From Agromyces sp. (lineage in GTDB: Bacteria; Actinomycetota; Actinomycetes; Actinomycetales; Microbacteriaceae): a DNA stretch of 7,897 nt. Below the pieces are notes generated by a model. That model was not told where the DNA came from, did not search any database, and was given only the letters and a program-made list of their open reading frames with translations. The stretch's first letter is position 1. Every line of letters begins with the position of its first letter. Made by a program: the position numbers and the translations under genes. Shown here piece by piece: positions 5,610 to 7,897 of this stretch. The stretch lies in assembly GCA_031178025.1 (NCBI GenBank), contig JAPSJU010000084.1:1-7897 (forward strand). The letters run 5' to 3'.

Positions 5610-5857
5610 TCGGGGGGATCGCAGCCGATGCCGCGCAGGGCGTGTGCTCGCGCGCGTCCTGCCGGAACCCTGCCGCATGGCGTATCGACTGGCAGAATCC
5701 GCGCATCCACAGCGGCGACCGCTGGAAGACCTGGCTCGCGTGCGAGGAGCATGTCGACTACCTCCGCGGCTTCCTCGAGGCGAGATCGTTCCCGGTGCGC
5801 ACCGACCGGTTCGATGCGGCGACCTCGAGCGACGCCGAGGTGGAGACCGGCTCGTGA
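5606..5857 (+). CDS. Small conserved Cys/His protein, possible zinc-binding
   Basis: An 83-residue protein without an assigned function. C14 and C19 (CSRASC) pair with C46 and H49 in LACEEH, a layout (C-x4-C...C-x2-H) that would suit a single zinc site. The core between them, AAWRIDWQNPRIHSGDRWKT (24-42 region), is tryptophan-rich. I recall similar short actinobacterial proteins, sometimes misnamed 'acetone carboxylase'; nothing here supports that enzyme, whose subunits are far larger. The start is a GTG at 5606 in a GTGA overlap with the DUF3099 stop; a second in-frame GTG at 5642, directly before the first cysteine, would give a 71-residue product. It overlaps SURF1 downstream by the same GTGA device, so the three proteins are probably made together. 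A role in metal handling or oxidase assembly is only a guess from position. Confidence 0.78.
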   Translation: MIGGIAADAAQGVCSRASCRNPAAWRIDWQNPRIHSGDRWKTWLACEEHVDYLRGFLEARSFPVRTDRFDAATSSDAEVETGS

Positions 5858-6690
5858 GGGAGTGGGGATTCCTCGGCTCCCCGCGGTGGGCGGGCTACCT
5901 CGCACTCGTCGTCGTCTTCGCCGTGGCGTGCTGCGCGCTCGGAACCTGGCAACTGCACCGACGCGCGGAGGCGCTCACCGAGGTCGCCCGCATCGACGCC
6001 AACTACGACGCCGAGCCCGTGTCCGTGAGCGAGGCGCTGCCCGACCCTGCCGGCTTCGATCCCGACGAGCGGTGGCAGGTCGTGGCGCTCTCGGGCGAGT
6101 ACCTGGCCGACGAGGAGATCGTCGTGCGGAACCGTCCCTTCGGGGGCAACTCCGGCTTCGAGGTGATCACGCCCTTCCGCCTCGACGAGGGCCGCGTCCT
6201 CATGGTCGATCGCGGCTGGATCGCACAGGACTCCGAGGGGCGGCCGAGCGAGATCCCCGCGCCTCCCGCTGGGCACCTCGAGATCGAGGTCCGGCTGAAG
6301 GCCGGCGAGGACCGCATCCCGGGCCGGACGACGACGGGGATCGAGTTCGCGACGATCGACCTCGCGGAACTCGCTGCACGCGTCGGCGAGCCCAGCTACA
6401 CGGGCGCGTACGGCGTGCTCGTGCAATCCCCTGCGGATGCCGGGGCACCGCCGCTCGCCGCTGCCCGCCCCGTCCGCGATGAGGGACCGCACCTCTCGTA
6501 CGCGCTGCAATGGTTCGTGTTCGCGGTACTCGGGTTCATCGGCCTCGGCTGGGCGGCGAACCAGGAGCGACGCGCGCTGGTCGAGGCATCCGCCGGGCCT
6601 GCGACGCCGAACGTGACGCGAGAGCCTCGGCGACCCGACCGCGAGCGCGCCGACGCGGAGGTCGAGGACGAGGTGCTCGACCGGCGGTAG
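5854..6690 (+). CDS. SURF1-family cytochrome oxidase assembly protein
   Basis: SURF1 proteins help assemble haem-copper terminal oxidases (aa3 type), probably in the haem a insertion step. This 278-residue protein has the family architecture: an N-terminal transmembrane segment (about 13-30) ending in LGTWQLHRR (29-37), a large extracytoplasmic domain with GEYLADEEIVVRNRP (81-95), GFEVITPF (101-108) and VLMVDRGWI (115-123), then SYALQWFVFAVLGFIGLGW (215-233) as the second transmembrane segment. A charged, probably disordered tail follows (237-278). The frame is open far upstream, but the start is taken as the GTG at 5854 because the first transmembrane segment follows directly and it forms a GTGA overlap with the preceding stop. 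It is the last gene of the unit; its stop is 7 bp from that of the convergent ABC-F gene. No oxidase subunit or haem gene is in view. Confidence 0.9.
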   Translation: MREWGFLGSPRWAGYLALVVVFAVACCALGTWQLHRRAEALTEVARIDANYDAEPVSVSEALPDPAGFDPDERWQVVALSGEYLADEEIVVRNRPFGGNSGFEVITPFRLDEGRVLMVDRGWIAQDSEGRPSEIPAPPAGHLEIEVRLKAGEDRIPGRTTTGIEFATIDLAELAARVGEPSYTGAYGVLVQSPADAGAPPLAAARPVRDEGPHLSYALQWFVFAVLGFIGLGWAANQERRALVEASAGPATPNVTREPRRPDRERADAEVEDEVLDRR

Positions 6691-6697
6691 TCCTGCA

Positions 6698-7897
6698 CTA
6701 GGCCAGCTCGATGAGCTCCTGGTAGTCACGACTCCAGTGGTCTTCGGTGCCGTCGGGCATGATGAGCACGCGTTCGGGGTTCAGCGCCTCGACCGCACCC
6801 GGATCGTGCGACACGAGCACGACGGAGCCCTCGTAGTGCGCCAGCGCATCGAGGATCTCGGCGCGGCTCGCCGGGTCGAGGTTGTTCGTGGGCTCGTCGA
6901 GCAGCAGCACGTTCGCGCCGGACACGACGATCATCGCCAGCGCGAGACGGGTCTTCTCACCGCCGGAGAGCACGCCGGCCGGCTTGTGCACGTCGTCGCC
7001 CGTGAAGAGGAACGAGCCGAGCACCTTGCGCGCTTCGGTCTCGGTGAGGTCGGGAGATGCGCTGACCATGTTCTGGAGCACGCTGCGCTTCACGTCGAGC
7101 GTCTCGTGCTCCTGCGCGTAGTAGCCGACGCGCAGCCCGTGGCCGGCTTCGACCACGCCGGTGTCGGGGCGGTCGACGCCCGCGAGGATGCGCAGGAGCG
7201 TCGTCTTGCCTGCGCCGTTCAAGCCGATGATGACGACCTTCGAACCGCGGTCGATCGCGAGGTCGACGGCCGTGAAGATCTCGAGCGATCCGTAGCTCTT
7301 CGAGAGGTCGCTCGCGGTGAGGGGCGTGCGACCGCACGGAGCGGGCGTCGGGAACCGCAGCTTCGCCACCCGATCGACGGCCCGCACCTCGTCGAGCCCC
7401 GCCAGGAGCTTCTCCGCCCGCGCGACCATCTGGTGCGCAGCTGCGGCCTTCGAGGCCTTCGCGCCGAACCGCGCCGCCTGCATCTGCAGCGCGCCGGCCT
7501 TCTTCTCGGCGTTGGCGCGCTCCTTCTTGCGGCGTTCCTCGTCGGCGGCGCGTTGGCGCTGGTAGTGCTTCCATCCCATGTTGTAGATGTCGATCGCCGA
7601 GCGGTTGGCGTCGAGGTAGAACACCCGGTTGACCACCTCGCCGACGAGCTCGACATCGTGGCTGATCACGATGACGCCGCCCTTGTAGCCCTTCAGGAAC
7701 TCGCGGAGCCAGACGACGGAGTCGGCGTCGAGGTGGTTCGTCGGCTCGTCGAGGATCATCGTCTCCGCGTCGGAGAAGAGGATGCGCGCGAGCTCGATCC
7801 GTCGGCGCTGTCCGCCGGAGAGGGTCTTCAGCGGCTGGTCGAGGATGCGATCGGGGAGGTTGAGGTTCGAGGCGATCGAGGCTGCTTCGGCTTCCGC
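6698..7897 (-). CDS. ABC-F family ATPase (translation factor type), N-terminus beyond window
   Basis: The visible 399 residues are the C-terminal three quarters of a soluble twin-ABC protein; family members are roughly 530-550 residues, so about 135 including the first Walker A are missing. Numbered within the fragment: first signature LSGGQ (26-30), Walker B and D-loop MILDEPTNHLDAD (47-59), H-loop SHD (79-81), then the highly charged helical linker (about 105-165, rich in Arg, Lys, Glu and Ala) that in ABC-F proteins reaches toward the ribosomal P-site tRNA. The second domain has GLNGAGKTT (225-233), YYAQEHE (259-265), LSGGE (310-314), LLLDEPTNNLD (331-341) and VSHD (362-365), and the protein ends PDGTEDHWSRDYQELIELA. 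No membrane segment is present, as expected for ABC-F. Such proteins regulate or rescue translation and some give antibiotic resistance by ribosome protection; which applies cannot be told from sequence alone. Confidence 0.93.
   Translation of the reverse strand, partial: AEAEAASIASNLNLPDRILDQPLKTLSGGQRRRIELARILFSDAETMILDEPTNHLDADSVVWLREFLKGYKGGVIVISHDVELVGEVVNRVFYLDANRSAIDIYNMGWKHYQRQRAADEERRKKERANAEKKAGALQMQAARFGAKASKAAAAHQMVARAEKLLAGLDEVRAVDRVAKLRFPTPAPCGRTPLTASDLSKSYGSLEIFTAVDLAIDRGSKVVIIGLNGAGKTTLLRILAGVDRPDTGVVEAGHGLRVGYYAQEHETLDVKRSVLQNMVSASPDLTETEARKVLGSFLFTGDDVHKPAGVLSGGEKTRLALAMIVVSGANVLLLDEPTNNLDPASRAEILDALAHYEGSVVLVSHDPGAVEALNPERVLIMPDGTEDHWSRDYQELIELA

Noticed and set aside
5443..5853. 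Upstream extension of the SURF1 frame by 137 codons
   Set aside because: It runs out of frame through the DUF3099 and Cys/His protein genes and is arginine-rich nonsense; the GTG at 5854 directly precedes the first transmembrane segment.
5606..5857. Acetone carboxylase annotation for the small Cys/His protein
   Set aside because: The name is sometimes attached to short homologues, but acetone carboxylase subunits are much larger and nothing in this 83-residue protein suggests that activity.
6691..6717. Terminator between the convergent SURF1 and ABC-F genes
   Set aside because: Only a 5-bp AGCTC/GAGCT stem with a 3-nt loop is seen (6705-6717), inside the last ABC-F codons and without a T-run. 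The gap itself is 7 bp. Too weak to annotate.
6698..7897. Antibiotic-resistance ABC-F gene
   Set aside because: The family includes resistance factors, but no resistance-specific linker feature can be identified by eye and the setting is core-genome; kept as generic ABC-F.
1..7897. Mobile element, prophage, CRISPR or defence genes
   Set aside because: No transposase, integrase, terminal repeats, tandem repeats or composition shift were seen; all genes are conserved housekeeping or actinobacterial core types.

Overview
The window reads as ordinary core chromosome of a high-GC Gram-positive bacterium, most likely a member of the Microbacteriaceae (Actinobacteria). The basis is strong G/C bias at third codon positions, an actinobacterial divergent glgA/glgC pair, a MabA-like FabG, a DUF3099 membrane protein, an actinobacterial-type SURF1, and actinobacterial TAnnnT -10 boxes, several lying directly against start codons. 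The genus cannot be named from this sequence alone. I see no tRNA, rRNA, CRISPR array, insertion sequence, phage gene or transferred island, and coding density is very high.

Layout, left to right. On the minus strand: the nearly complete rpmE2 (cysteine-free ribosomal protein bL31, 1-245) with a roughly 90-nt leader holding a hairpin; a stand-alone ABC ATPase of the ModF/YlmA type (370-1155); and glgA/glgM, an ADP-glucose-dependent GT4 glucosyltransferase (1236-2423). A 76-bp divergent intergenic region follows. On the plus strand: glgC (ADP-glucose pyrophosphorylase, 2500-3747), overlapped by serB (phosphoserine phosphatase, 3744-4406). fabG (4420-5130) converges on serB with a 13-bp gap. 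A second divergent intergenic region (5131-5270) carries a perfect inverted repeat between two -10 boxes. On the plus strand come three genes joined by stop/start overlaps: a DUF3099 membrane protein, a small cysteine/histidine protein and a SURF1 protein (5271-6690). The 3' three quarters of an ABC-F ATPase gene (6698 to window end, minus) converges on them.

How the genes work together. GlgC makes ADP-glucose and GlgA/GlgM uses it, so the divergent pair forms the committed steps of glycogen or maltose-1-phosphate/alpha-glucan synthesis. SURF1 and its two operon partners point to assembly of an aa3-type terminal oxidase or to the membrane around it. bL31 and the ABC-F protein belong to translation, FabG to fatty-acid elongation, SerB to serine synthesis.

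I found no convincing unknown system. The points most worth a second look are regulatory: back-to-back leaderless promoters of glgA and glgC with identical 6-nt geometry, the inverted repeat between the fabG and DUF3099 promoters, the bL31 leader, and an over-represented GCGGATGC-type word that appears to be favoured at the DNA level.
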